From NCBI GenBank assembly GCA_947630215.1, contig CANRGX010000015.1, positions 1 through 47,134 on the forward strand: 47,134 nucleotides of DNA, in the 5' to 3' direction. The DNA is from an uncultured Eisenbergiella sp. GTDB taxonomy: Bacteria; Bacillota; Clostridia; Lachnospirales; Lachnospiraceae. The notes beneath the pieces are model-generated. The model worked only from the letters and a program-made list of their open reading frames with translations, did no database searches and was not told where the DNA came from. Positions 25,093 to 36,306 of the stretch are shown here, piece after piece. The first letter of the stretch is position 1. Every line of letters begins with the position of its first letter. The position numbers and the translations under genes are program-made.

Positions 25093-26592
25093 CTAAAAAT
25101 TGAAATAAAGAAAGGTGGTCACTCCCGTCATGGACAGCACCGACCAGACAAACAAAACCGACAGCCATACCGCGAAACGCCTGCTATCTCCCATCTGTTC
25201 TGTCAAAACGGCCGCCTTCTTCCCTCTTACGGTGATCAGACAGATCGCGATAAACAGGATCAGAATCCCCATATGCACCAGAGAAAGCAGGGCCGGCGCC
25301 GCCAGGGAAACCGCTTTTGTCACAAGATACAGTTCCGAGGGATCCAGTGCGGACGCAATCTGAAACAAAAATCCGTTCCACCCGCCAGAAAACAACTGAC
25401 GGAGAACCGCAGCGCCTTCCCGGATAGAGGGAGCGCGGAAAAATACAAAAGCGAGACTGACATAGGAAAAGGTCAGCGCCTGCCGGAGGAAAACGAAAAG
25501 ACGCCCTTTTTCTTTCCCATCCTTTTCCTTCTTTGAAGGAAAGAGGACGGAAAACGCAACGCCTGCGCCGTGCAGAAATCCCCAGAAAACAAACGTCCAT
25601 CCCGCGCCGTGCCAAAGTCCGGAGAGGAGAAACACGACCATCGTATTGAGAAGCGTGCGCAGCTTTCCCTTCCGGCTTCCTCCCAGCGGAATATAGACAT
25701 ATTTTGTAAAAAACCGGCCCAGCGTGATGTGCCAGCGCCGCCAAAATTCCTTGACCGACTGCGACAGAAACGGGGAATCGAAGTTCTCCGCCACTTTGAG
25801 CCCGATCATGTCTCCGATTCCTACGGCCATATCGCAGTATCCGCTGAAATCAAAATACAGCTCCAGCATATAGCCTGCCGCCAGAAAAGCGGCGGAAGGG
25901 CTGTCCAGACAGGCCACATTGTCATACCCGAAGCTGACGGCTTTTGCCAGCGTATCCGCCAGCAGGACTTTTTTGGAAAGACCGATGACAAAGCGGCAGA
26001 TTCCCTTTGAAAAACGCTCTGCGTCAAATATCCGTCTTTCTTTTTCATGCAGCTGCGGCAGAAACTGATCCCAAAGCAGGATCGGGCCCTGCTGCACCTG
26101 CGGAAAATAGGTCTGGAAGGTAAGATAATCCAAAAGGCTGCAGACCGTGGTCTCTCCCCGGCAGCAGTCGATGAGATAGGCCAGCTGCTGAAAGGTATAA
26201 AAACTGATGCCCACCGGCAGGATCACGTGCAAAAGAGTAAAATCGGATCCCAACAGCGCATTGGCGTTTTCCAGGAAAAAATCGGCGTATTTAAAATACC
26301 CCAGCGCGCCCAGATGAAGGACAACGCCCGCCGCCAGCACCATCTTTTTCTGCCGTGCAGAGTGCGGCGCGCCCTGCGCTGTGTGGGCAAGACGGCACAG
26401 GCCGTAGCCCAAAAGGCACAAAAGCAGGAAAATACCCAGGCAGGCCGGATTGAGATACCCATAAAACCAGAGGGACATCCCAATCAGAAATCCCTGCGCT
26501 GCCCGGTATTTTCCCCTGTTGTTGAAAAAATACCATCCTGCCAGCGTCAGTGGCAGAAAAAGAAACAGAAACAGATGCGAATGAAACAGCAT
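25093..26592 (-). CDS. MBOAT family O-acyltransferase (AlgI/DltB-like), 499 aa
   Basis: A polytopic membrane protein that carries acyl groups across the membrane for O-acetylation of extracytoplasmic polymers. The signature FWRRWHITLGRFFTKYVYIP and the catalytic-His motif LSGLWHGAGWTF are intact; YFDFSGYCDMAVG is also typical of AlgI/DltB. The start lies 3 bp after the gyrA stop, and its GAGG ribosome binding site is inside the last gyrA codons, so it is coupled to the gyrase operon. Its partner is the SGNH-like gene immediately downstream. Confidence 0.92.
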   Translation of the reverse strand: MLFHSHLFLFLFLPLTLAGWYFFNNRGKYRAAQGFLIGMSLWFYGYLNPACLGIFLLLCLLGYGLCRLAHTAQGAPHSARQKKMVLAAGVVLHLGALGYFKYADFFLENANALLGSDFTLLHVILPVGISFYTFQQLAYLIDCCRGETTVCSLLDYLTFQTYFPQVQQGPILLWDQFLPQLHEKERRIFDAERFSKGICRFVIGLSKKVLLADTLAKAVSFGYDNVACLDSPSAAFLAAGYMLELYFDFSGYCDMAVGIGDMIGLKVAENFDSPFLSQSVKEFWRRWHITLGRFFTKYVYIPLGGSRKGKLRTLLNTMVVFLLSGLWHGAGWTFVFWGFLHGAGVAFSVLFPSKKEKDGKEKGRLFVFLRQALTFSYVSLAFVFFRAPSIREGAAVLRQLFSGGWNGFLFQIASALDPSELYLVTKAVSLAAPALLSLVHMGILILFIAICLITVRGKKAAVLTEQMGDSRRFAVWLSVLFVWSVLSMTGVTTFLYFNF

Positions 26593-26595
26593 TTT

Positions 26596-29061
26596 TTATT
26601 CCTCAGGGACCCCGTCGGAAATTTTCTCCCTCACTTTCGCAATCCGGGCCACCTTCACGCTTTCTTCCAGGTTGATGAGCTTTACGCCGGAGGTGATGCG
26701 GCCCAGTACGGACACATCCTGCATGGGAATCTGAATGATGATGCCTTCCGTGGTGATCATCATGATTTCATGATCCTCATTTACCGCCTTCACTCCCACT
26801 ACATATCCGGTCTTTTCGGTTATCTTATAGCATTTCACACCTTTGCCGCCGCGGTTTTGCAGTTTAAATTCTTCCAGCCTGGTGCGTTTGCCCATTCCGT
26901 TTTCGGAAACGATAAGAAGGGCTTCTCCCTGGTGGTCAAGCTGCATTCCCACCACTTCGTCGCCGTCCGACAGCGTCATTCCGATCACGCCCATGGAAGC
27001 GCGGCCCGTCCCTCTTACGTCTGTCTCCTTAAACCGGATGCACATACCGTATTTGGTTACAAGGAAAACCTGATTTTCCCTGTCGGTGACTTTCACTTCA
27101 ATAAGCTCGTCGTTCTCCTTCAGATGAATGGCCAGCAGTCCCGATTTGCGCACGTTATGATATTCCAGGACGGAGGTCTTTTTCACAATCCCGTTTCTGG
27201 TCACCATGAAAAGATTTTTGTTTTCCTCGTACTCGTCCAGCGGAATGATAGCGGAGATCTTTTCATCCGGAGAAAGCTGCAGCAGATTGACAATGGCGAT
27301 TCCTCTCGCCGTTCTGCCCGCTTCCGGTATCTCATAGGCCTTCAGCCTGTATACCCTTCCGAAGTTGGTGAAGAACATCACATAGTGGTGAGTGCTGGTC
27401 ATCAGCAGATCCTCGATGAAATCATCTTCTATGGTCTGCATTCCCTTGATCCCTTTTCCTCCCCTGTGCTGGGATTTGAAATTGTCCACCGTCATGCGCT
27501 TGATGTATCCCAGATTGGTCATGGCAATCACCGTGTTGTCCCGGGGAACCATATCCTCCATGGAAATATCCAGCTCGTCAAAGCCGATGCGGCTCCTTCT
27601 GTCGTCTCCGTACTTTTCCTTGATGATAAGGATTTCCTCCCGGATGACGGCCAGCAGTTTTTTCTCGTCCGCAAGGATCGCCTTGAGTTCTTCAATTCTG
27701 ATAAGCAGCTCCCGGTGCTCGTTTTCCAGCTTTTCCCTTTCCAGACCGGTCAGCGCCCGCAGACGCATATCAATAATGGCCTGGGCCTGAACGTCCGTCA
27801 GACCGAAGCGCTCTATCAGCCTGTCCTTGGAAATCTGTGGCGTTTCGCTGCTGCGGATGATTTGGATCACTTCGTCGATATTGTCCTGTGCGATCAGCAA
27901 TCCCTGCACAATATGATCTCTTTCTTCCGCCTTGTTCAGATCATATTTTGTCCTTCTGGTGACCACGTCCTCCTGATGCCGGATATAATACCGGAGCAGA
28001 TCCAAAAGATTCAGAATCTTGGGCTGCTGATCCACCAGAGCCAGCATAATGACGCCGAAGGTATCCTGCATTTGGGTGTGTTTATAGAGCTGGTTCAAAA
28101 TCACATTGGCGTTGGCGTCCCGTCTGAGTTCGATGACCACACGGGTTCCTTCCCGGTTGGATTCGTCCCGCAGATCGGTGATGCCGTCGATCTTCTTTTC
28201 TTTGTGAAGATCCGCGATCTTTTCAATGAGCTTGGCCTTATTGACCATATAGGGCAGCTCCGTCACCACGATCTGACTCTTTCCGTTGGGCAGCGTTTCA
28301 ATATCCGTCACGGCGCGGACACGGATTTTTCCGCGCCCGGTCCGGTAGGCTTCCTCTACGCCGCGGGTACCCAAAATTATGCCTCCCGTGGGAAAATCGG
28401 GCGCCTTTACAATGTCCATCACTTCTTCAATCCTGGTATCCCGATCCTCCAGGATCCGGTTATCCATGATCTTGACCACGGCGTCCACCACTTCCCTGAG
28501 ATTGTGGGGAGGAATATTGGTGGCCATTCCTACGGCTATGCCGGAGGTTCCGTTCACCAGAAGGTTTGGAAAACGGGAGGGCATGACCGTGGGTTCTTTT
28601 TCCGTTTCATCGAAGTTGGGCTCAAAATCCACCGTGTTTTTGTTGATATCCGCCAGCATTTCCATGGAAATTTTGGACAGACGGGCTTCCGTGTACCGCA
28701 TGGCCGCGGGCCCGTCACCGTCCTCCGAACCGAAGTTTCCATGTCCGTCCACCAGCGGATAGCGGGTGTTCCATTCCTGCGCCATATTTACCAGAGCGCC
28801 GTAGATGGAACTGTCGCCGTGCGGATGGTATTTACCCATGGTATCGCCGACGATACGCGCACACTTTCTGTGCGGCTTATCGGGGCCGTTGTTCAGCTCG
28901 ATCATGGAATAGAGCACACGTCTCTGCACCGGCTTTAAGCCGTCGCGCACGTCCGGCAGGGCCCGGGCGGCTATGACGCTCATGGCATAATCGATATAGG
29001 AATCCTCCATTTTTTTCTTCAGATCAACTTCTTCTATCTTGTCAAAAATGTGCTCGTCCAT
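26596..29061 (-). CDS. gyrA: DNA gyrase subunit A, 821 aa
   Basis: Type II topoisomerase subunit that cuts and rejoins DNA; works as A2B2 with GyrB. The active-site Tyr is Y123 ([10 protein letters not shown]). The quinolone pocket reads [13 protein letters not shown]: Ser84 is present, while Gly88 occupies the E. coli Asp87 position. The GyrA box ([10 protein letters not shown]) and six-bladed C-terminal propeller are present, with a short acidic tail. Start 29061 ([12 protein letters not shown]) has GGAG 6 bp upstream; the ATG at 29073 adds 4 residues and is less well supported. Follows gyrB by 15 bp. Confidence 0.97.
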   Translation of the reverse strand: MDEHIFDKIEEVDLKKKMEDSYIDYAMSVIAARALPDVRDGLKPVQRRVLYSMIELNNGPDKPHRKCARIVGDTMGKYHPHGDSSIYGALVNMAQEWNTRYPLVDGHGNFGSEDGDGPAAMRYTEARLSKISMEMLADINKNTVDFEPNFDETEKEPTVMPSRFPNLLVNGTSGIAVGMATNIPPHNLREVVDAVVKIMDNRILEDRDTRIEEVMDIVKAPDFPTGGIILGTRGVEEAYRTGRGKIRVRAVTDIETLPNGKSQIVVTELPYMVNKAKLIEKIADLHKEKKIDGITDLRDESNREGTRVVIELRRDANANVILNQLYKHTQMQDTFGVIMLALVDQQPKILNLLDLLRYYIRHQEDVVTRRTKYDLNKAEERDHIVQGLLIAQDNIDEVIQIIRSSETPQISKDRLIERFGLTDVQAQAIIDMRLRALTGLEREKLENEHRELLIRIEELKAILADEKKLLAVIREEILIIKEKYGDDRRSRIGFDELDISMEDMVPRDNTVIAMTNLGYIKRMTVDNFKSQHRGGKGIKGMQTIEDDFIEDLLMTSTHHYVMFFTNFGRVYRLKAYEIPEAGRTARGIAIVNLLQLSPDEKISAIIPLDEYEENKNLFMVTRNGIVKKTSVLEYHNVRKSGLLAIHLKENDELIEVKVTDRENQVFLVTKYGMCIRFKETDVRGTGRASMGVIGMTLSDGDEVVGMQLDHQGEALLIVSENGMGKRTRLEEFKLQNRGGKGVKCYKITEKTGYVVGVKAVNEDHEIMMITTEGIIIQIPMQDVSVLGRITSGVKLINLEESVKVARIAKVREKISDGVPEE

Positions 29062-29076
29062 CTTTTTCTCCATTTA

Positions 29077-32093
<3,017 letters not shown>

Positions 32094-32105
32094 CTTTCAC
32101 CTGAC

Positions 32106-32312
32106 TCATTCTATTTTCAGAGTTTTGCCGTCAAATTCCACTTCGTCTCCTCTGACCAGTTTTTTTCCTCTCTGCAGGCAGATCTCTCCGTTTACCGAAA
32201 CTTTTCCATCCAAAACGGCATACTTTGCATCCACACCCGATTCCACGAACCCGGCGGCCTTTAACGCCTGTCCCAGTTTGATAAATTCGTCCCTGATCCG
32301 GTAAGAATCCAT
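32106..32312 (-). CDS. yaaA: S4-domain RNA-binding protein YaaA, 68 aa
   Basis: A small S4-type RNA-binding protein (FIKLGQALKAAGFVESGVDAK...VNGEICLQRGKKLVRGDEV) conserved between dnaN and recF in Firmicutes; linked to late ribosome assembly in Bacillus. Start 32312 (ATG, MDSYRIRDEF) has GAGGTGG upstream; a GTG three codons earlier is the alternative. Confidence 0.93.
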   Translation of the reverse strand: MDSYRIRDEFIKLGQALKAAGFVESGVDAKYAVLDGKVSVNGEICLQRGKKLVRGDEVEFDGKTLKIE

Positions 32313-32326
32313 GCTTTCCACCTCTT

Positions 32327-33433
32327 TTAAACCGTGGTGAAATTCACAGGAAGAATCAGGTAGATGTAACTCTGATCTTCGTTGCGGATGATACAGGGAG
32401 CCTTGGGATTGACCAGATGAAGGGTAATTTTTTCATCTTCAATCACACGGAGCGCGTCTATCAAAAACTTGGGATTGAACCCAATCATCAGATCCCGGCC
32501 GAATTTATCAATATCGATCTGCTCGTTCATGCTGCCCACCGCGGATTTGATTTTCAACTCCATGGAACCGTCTATGATGTTGATGATGATGGGTTTCTTA
32601 TCTCCCTCTTTTACCAGAAGGGTGGCACGATCAATACAGTTGAGAAATTCGCGTTTGTTGATGACCACCTTCGTCTCATAATCCGTGGTAAGCATCTGAT
32701 CGATACGGAAATATTCCCCTTCAATCAGCCGGGAAACCACGATTGTACTGTCAAATTCAAACAGGACATGCTTATCCGTAAAGTAAACGGCCACATCCTT
32801 GTCGGTATCCCCGGAGAGGATCTTGCTGATTTCATTTAAGGTCTTGCCGGGAATCACCGCTTTTCTGGGCTGATAAGAATTTTTCAGCGTAATCCGGCGA
32901 ATGGAAATACGGTGTCCATCCAAAGATACCACCTTCAGAACATCCCCGTCTATTTCAAAGAGTTCACCCGTCATCAGCTTATTGCTGTCGTTGTCCGCAA
33001 TGGAGAAAATCGTCTGTCTTACCACTTCCCTGAGCGTAAACTGGGATACCACAACGGCTTCGTTTCTTTCAATCTGCGGCAGATAGGCAAAGTCGTCCCC
33101 TGCTTTTCCCAGAATGGTAAATCTGGCTTTTTCACAGGTAATGGAAGCTCTGTAATTGGCGTCCACCGATAAAGAAACATCGTTGTCCGGAAGCTTTCTG
33201 ACAATGTCCAGAAAGATTTTCGCGTCCAGTGCCACAATACCGGCTTCCAGAATCGTTCCTTCCACGACGGTTTCAATTCCCAGCTCCATGTCGTTTGCCA
33301 CCAGTTTGATACATCCTTGCGAACAGTCCAGAAGGACACATTCCAGAATGGACATGGTAGTTTTGCTTGGAACCGCTTTGGACACGACCGAAAGGCCGTT
33401 TAAAAGATTTTCTTTGGAACAGACCAGTTTCAT
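32327..33433 (-). CDS. dnaN: DNA polymerase III beta sliding clamp, 368 aa
   Basis: Homodimeric ring that tethers the replicative polymerase. Three clamp domains are complete: start MKLVCSKENLLNGLSVVSKAVP, middle AVIPGKTLNEISKIL, end SYIYLILPVNF. Start 33433 has AGAGG upstream; 14 upstream residues without a site were rejected. It has its own promoter (33530-33558) with a DnaA box just downstream of it. Confidence 0.98.
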   Translation of the reverse strand: MKLVCSKENLLNGLSVVSKAVPSKTTMSILECVLLDCSQGCIKLVANDMELGIETVVEGTILEAGIVALDAKIFLDIVRKLPDNDVSLSVDANYRASITCEKARFTILGKAGDDFAYLPQIERNEAVVVSQFTLREVVRQTIFSIADNDSNKLMTGELFEIDGDVLKVVSLDGHRISIRRITLKNSYQPRKAVIPGKTLNEISKILSGDTDKDVAVYFTDKHVLFEFDSTIVVSRLIEGEYFRIDQMLTTDYETKVVINKREFLNCIDRATLLVKEGDKKPIIINIIDGSMELKIKSAVGSMNEQIDIDKFGRDLMIGFNPKFLIDALRVIEDEKITLHLVNPKAPCIIRNEDQSYIYLILPVNFTTV

Positions 33434-33512
33434 TTGCTTTTCCTCTCCCTTCGCGCGTAAGCAATAAATAAACAAAGAATCCCGTCATCTTTCATCTTAA
33501 AGGGTGTTGATA

Positions 33513-33521
33513 TGTGGATAA
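33513..33521 (-). promoter_or_regulatory. DnaA box between dnaA and dnaN
   Basis: Exact consensus TTATCCACA on the minus strand, 9 bp downstream of the dnaN -10. It could let DnaA repress dnaN or act as a second origin cluster, as in bipartite Firmicute origins. Confidence 0.85.
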
Positions 33522-33529
33522 CCACTTCT

Positions 33530-33558
33530 ATTATACTATTTATAAGGGAAAATGGAAA
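33530..33558 (-). promoter_or_regulatory. Promoter of dnaN
   Basis: On the minus strand, TTTCCA (33553-33558), 17 bp, TATAAT (33530-33535). Confidence 0.65.
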
Positions 33559-33606
33559 CGGTAAACTTGTGAAAACAGAAAGGATAACCCTGTTTTTTTT
33601 CCTGTT

Positions 33607-34968
33607 TTATACACATATTTTTTTCTTTACCGTTTCGATTTTGCTCTTTAGTTCTTCATTGGAATGGAGATCTTCCTCAATTTTTTTCACACCGTGGATA
33701 ATGGTGGTGTGGTCTTTCTTTCCAAGCATTTTCGCAATATTCACATAGGAGGTTTCCGTCAGCTGCCGGCACAGGTACATGAAAACCTGTCTTGGCATGA
33801 CAAATTCGGAGTTTCTCTTTTTGGAAGTGATGTCCTCCGGCATAACGCCAAAATGCTCCGCCACCGCTTCCAGAATGAGGGTAGGGGTGATTTCTCTTGG
33901 CTTGTCCGGATTGATGAAGTCTTTAAGAGCATCTTCCGCCAGCGCCAGCGTGATTTCACACTGGTTTTCAATCCTGGATTTGGCCAGGACCCGGTTAAAA
34001 GCCCCTTCCAGTTCCCGGATATTGGATTTGATGTTGGTCGCTATGTATTCAAATATTTTGTCGTCGATGTTTTGGCCGCTGTATTCCGCATTTTTCTTGA
34101 GGATGGCCATACGTGTTTCGTAATCGGGAGGCTGAATATCCGCAATCAGTCCCCAGTCGAAACGGGAACGGAACCTTTCTTCCAGCGTTTCCATTTCCTT
34201 GGGAGGTTTATCCGAGGACAATACAATCTGTTTTCCGGCGGAATGCAGCACGTTGAAGGTATGGAAAAATTCTTCCTGTGTGCTTTCCTTTCCTATTATA
34301 AATTGTACGTCGTCTATCATGAGCACATCCACCGTGCGGTATTTTTCTCTTAACTTGGTCATTGCGGTGGCGTTGCCGCTCCGGATGGATTCGATCACTT
34401 CGTTGGTAAAGGATTCACTGGTGACGTACAGCACTTTCATGCCGGGGTTCTGTTCCAGGATAAAATGGCCGATGGAGTGCATCAGGTGGGTTTTGCCCAA
34501 TCCCGCGCCGCCGTAAATAAAAAGAGGATTGTAGGCGTTGCCGGGGGATTCCGCCACGGCAAGACAGGCGGAATGGGCAAATTTATTGTTGTTTCCTACG
34601 ACGAAGGTATCAAAATTGTATTTCGGATTCAGATTGGCCTGCTCGTAATTGACATTTTTATAATTTTCGGCAGGAAATTTCATATGTTTCTCATCTTCCG
34701 GCTTCTTTACGGGTTCCAGAACGAAGGAAACTTCATAATTGTGATCCATCATTTCTGAAATCGTCACCTTGAAGTAATTGCCGTATTTGGTGGAAATATA
34801 ATTTAAGGCATGGGCCTGTGAAGCCGGAATCTGGATGAATACGGTATCATGGATCACGTCGGAAAACTGCAGAGGTTCTACCCACGTGTTGTAGGAAATA
34901 TTGGTCAGCTCATATTCTTTTTGGATGGCCTTCTTGATGGTTTCCCAATTCTCCCCAATAAAGTGCAT
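33607..34968 (-). CDS. dnaA: Chromosomal replication initiator DnaA, 453 aa
   Basis: AAA+ initiator that binds DnaA boxes and opens oriC. Domain I (1-about 85, WETIKKAIQKEYELTNISYNTWVEPL), a short linker, AAA+ domain with Walker A GGAGLGKT (153-160) and Walker B VLMIDDVQFI, and domain IV with the DNA-recognition signature KKDHTTIIHGVKKI. AGGAGG lies 6 bp upstream of the ATG. Head of the leftward operon. Confidence 0.99.
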   Translation of the reverse strand: MHFIGENWETIKKAIQKEYELTNISYNTWVEPLQFSDVIHDTVFIQIPASQAHALNYISTKYGNYFKVTISEMMDHNYEVSFVLEPVKKPEDEKHMKFPAENYKNVNYEQANLNPKYNFDTFVVGNNNKFAHSACLAVAESPGNAYNPLFIYGGAGLGKTHLMHSIGHFILEQNPGMKVLYVTSESFTNEVIESIRSGNATAMTKLREKYRTVDVLMIDDVQFIIGKESTQEEFFHTFNVLHSAGKQIVLSSDKPPKEMETLEERFRSRFDWGLIADIQPPDYETRMAILKKNAEYSGQNIDDKIFEYIATNIKSNIRELEGAFNRVLAKSRIENQCEITLALAEDALKDFINPDKPREITPTLILEAVAEHFGVMPEDITSKKRNSEFVMPRQVFMYLCRQLTETSYVNIAKMLGKKDHTTIIHGVKKIEEDLHSNEELKSKIETVKKKICV

Positions 34969-35021
34969 AGTATCCCTCCTTCATGAAAAATCCCGCGGAT
35001 GACTGGGATTCGTCCCACTCT

Positions 35022-35050
35022 ATAATAAACTAAACTGCTAAAAATGGCAA
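35022..35050 (-). promoter_or_regulatory. Promoter of dnaA
   Basis: On the minus strand, TTGCCA (35045-35050), 17 bp, TATTAT (35022-35027). The nearest exact DnaA box (35071-35079) lies just upstream of the -35, a position suited to autoregulation. Confidence 0.75.
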
Positions 35051-35408
35051 ATGTAAATTGGAATGAAAAATTATCCACACGGAAAGAAAAAGGAAGGGTT
35101 CGTAAGGAATGAGAAGGAACGAATGCTGTGAGAATTGTGGATAAGAAATTTTTTTGAAATTTTCCCTTTTTTCCGAATTTTTGAAGAAAAATGTGGAAGA
35201 AATAAAAGATTATCCACATTTTTTCCACATTCTGTGGATATTATTATGTTAATCATGGAAAATGTGGATGGAATCATTCACATGGGGATTTTCTATATTT
35301 AGTAGGGAAAAGGAAAATCGGATAACAAGATATTGTATTGTTGAAAATAACGATTTTATCAGGGTTTTTCCGGTAAAATTTATCTCGCCCAAATTCCGCT
35401 AAAATCCC

Positions 35409-35437
35409 TTGACGAATGATATTTTAGCCGATATAAT
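35409..35437 (+). promoter_or_regulatory. Promoter of the rpmH operon
   Basis: TTGACG (35409-35414), 17 bp, TATAAT (35432-35437), about 85 bp upstream of rpmH. Confidence 0.85.
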
Positions 35438-35522
35438 GATAGCGATATTTTCTGATACATGTTTTGAAAAGCACAATATGCCTTATGGATAGATTAAGGT
35501 TTGAAAGGGAGGTGTATGTCCT

Positions 35523-35657
35523 GTGAAAATGACGTTCCAGCCTAAGAAAAGGCAGCGTTCCAAAGTCCATGGATTCCGGGCGAGAATGAGCAGCGCCGGC
35601 GGAAGGAAGGTACTGGCAGCCAGGAGAGCAAAAGGAAGAAAGAAGTTAACCGTATAG
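35523..35657 (+). CDS. rpmH: 50S ribosomal protein L34, 44 aa
   Basis: A short, very basic ribosomal protein. Starts [18 protein letters not shown] and ends [10 protein letters not shown], the usual L34 pattern. The start is GTG at 35523; AAGGGAGG lies 10 bp upstream, while the in-frame ATG two codons later is too far from it. First gene of the rightward operon. Confidence 0.97.
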   Translation: MKMTFQPKKRQRSKVHGFRARMSSAGGRKVLAARRAKGRKKLTV

Positions 35658-35705
35658 GCCGCAGTTTTGTGGCCTATTTGTAACTGTAAGGGAAAAATAC
35701 AGTTA
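35654..35705 (+). promoter_or_regulatory. Two consecutive hairpins between rpmH and rnpA
   Basis: ATAGGCCGCA (35654-35663) pairs with TGTGGCCTAT (35668-35677), overlapping the rpmH stop; then TAACTGTA (35681-35688) pairs with TACAGTTA (35698-35705). Neither has a long T-run. They may tune the large L34:RnpA ratio by processing or partial termination. Confidence 0.5.
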
Positions 35706-35718
35706 TCGACAATAGGAT

Positions 35719-36054
35719 ATGAAAAAAACGGAGTCTTTAAAAAAGAACAGACAGTTCCAGGAGGTTTACCGGACAGGCTCTGTAAAGGCCGACAGATATC
35801 TTGTCATGTATGTATCGGAAAATCATCAAAAGGTAAATCTTCTCGGCGTTTCGGTCAGCAAAAAGGTTGGCAACAGCGTAGTAAGGCACCGTGTAAAAAG
35901 GCTCGTAAAAGAGTGCTACCGGTTACATGAAAGTATATTTAATAGTGGTTTAAATATCGTAATCGTAGCGCGGGCACAGTCCGCTTCTGCTTCTTATCAG
36001 AAGATAGAAAGCGCCCTTTTGCATCTCGGAAGGCTTCATGGGATAGTGGAATGA
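35719..36054 (+). CDS. rnpA: Ribonuclease P protein component, 111 aa
   Basis: Protein subunit that helps the RNase P RNA bind precursor tRNAs. The RNR region is clear: LLGVSVSKKVGNSVVRHRVKRLVKECYR (in pieces about 41-69). The ribosome binding site is weak (AGGAT). Normal gene order after rpmH; yidD starts 3 bp after its stop. Confidence 0.97.
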   Translation: MKKTESLKKNRQFQEVYRTGSVKADRYLVMYVSENHQKVNLLGVSVSKKVGNSVVRHRVKRLVKECYRLHESIFNSGLNIVIVARAQSASASYQKIESALLHLGRLHGIVE

Positions 36055-36057
36055 ACG

Positions 36058-36270
36058 ATGATGAAGAAGATCCTGATCAGGTTGATCCTGTTTTACAGAA
36101 AATATTTGTCTCCCATGAAGAAAACCAAATGTCCCTATATTCCCACCTGTTCGGAATACGGACTGCAGGCGGTGGAAAAATACGGGGCCCTGAAGGGAGG
36201 GATCCTCGCACTTTGGAGGATACTGAGATGCAACCCCTTTTCAAAAGGGGGATATGATCCGGTTCCCTGA
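36058..36270 (+). CDS. yidD: Membrane protein insertion efficiency factor YidD, 70 aa
   Basis: A small membrane-associated protein that assists YidC. Amphipathic N-terminus, then the family's [19 protein letters not shown] and [13 protein letters not shown] motifs. The start could be 36058 or 36061 (two ATG codons in a row). Its stop codon lies inside the hairpin that precedes yidC. Confidence 0.95.
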   Translation: MMKKILIRLILFYRKYLSPMKKTKCPYIPTCSEYGLQAVEKYGALKGGILALWRILRCNPFSKGGYDPVP

Positions 36271-36287
36271 CGGAGGGAATCTTTTTT
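36261..36287 (+). terminator. Terminator-like hairpin between yidD and yidC
   Basis: GGTTCCCT (36261-36268), GACGG loop, AGGGAATC (36274-36281, one G-U), then six T. The yidD stop (36268-36270) lies in it, so a terminating ribosome could keep it open. Probably an attenuator reducing yidC expression relative to upstream genes. Confidence 0.6.
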
Positions 36288-36306
36288 GAATCGGGAGGAA
36301 CAGCCA

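Larger units (their letters stand above)
34969..35522. other. Chromosomal replication origin oriC
   Basis: The 554-bp gap between dnaA and rpmH. Exact DnaA boxes lie at 35071-35079 (+), 35136-35144 (-) and 35210-35218 (+). One-mismatch boxes are at 35221-35229 (+, TTTTCCACA) and 35233-35241 (-, ATATCCACA); weaker ones at 35192-35200 and 35263-35271. An AT-rich tract (about 35280-35400) beyond the boxes is a candidate unwinding element. Outward promoters for dnaA and rpmH flank it, and gene direction switches here. Confidence 0.93.

Noticed and set aside
26047-28938. 963-aa plus-strand open frame across MBOAT and gyrA
   Set aside because: Antisense shadow of two unmistakable genes on the minus strand; no domain and an amino-acid mix typical of reverse-frame translation.
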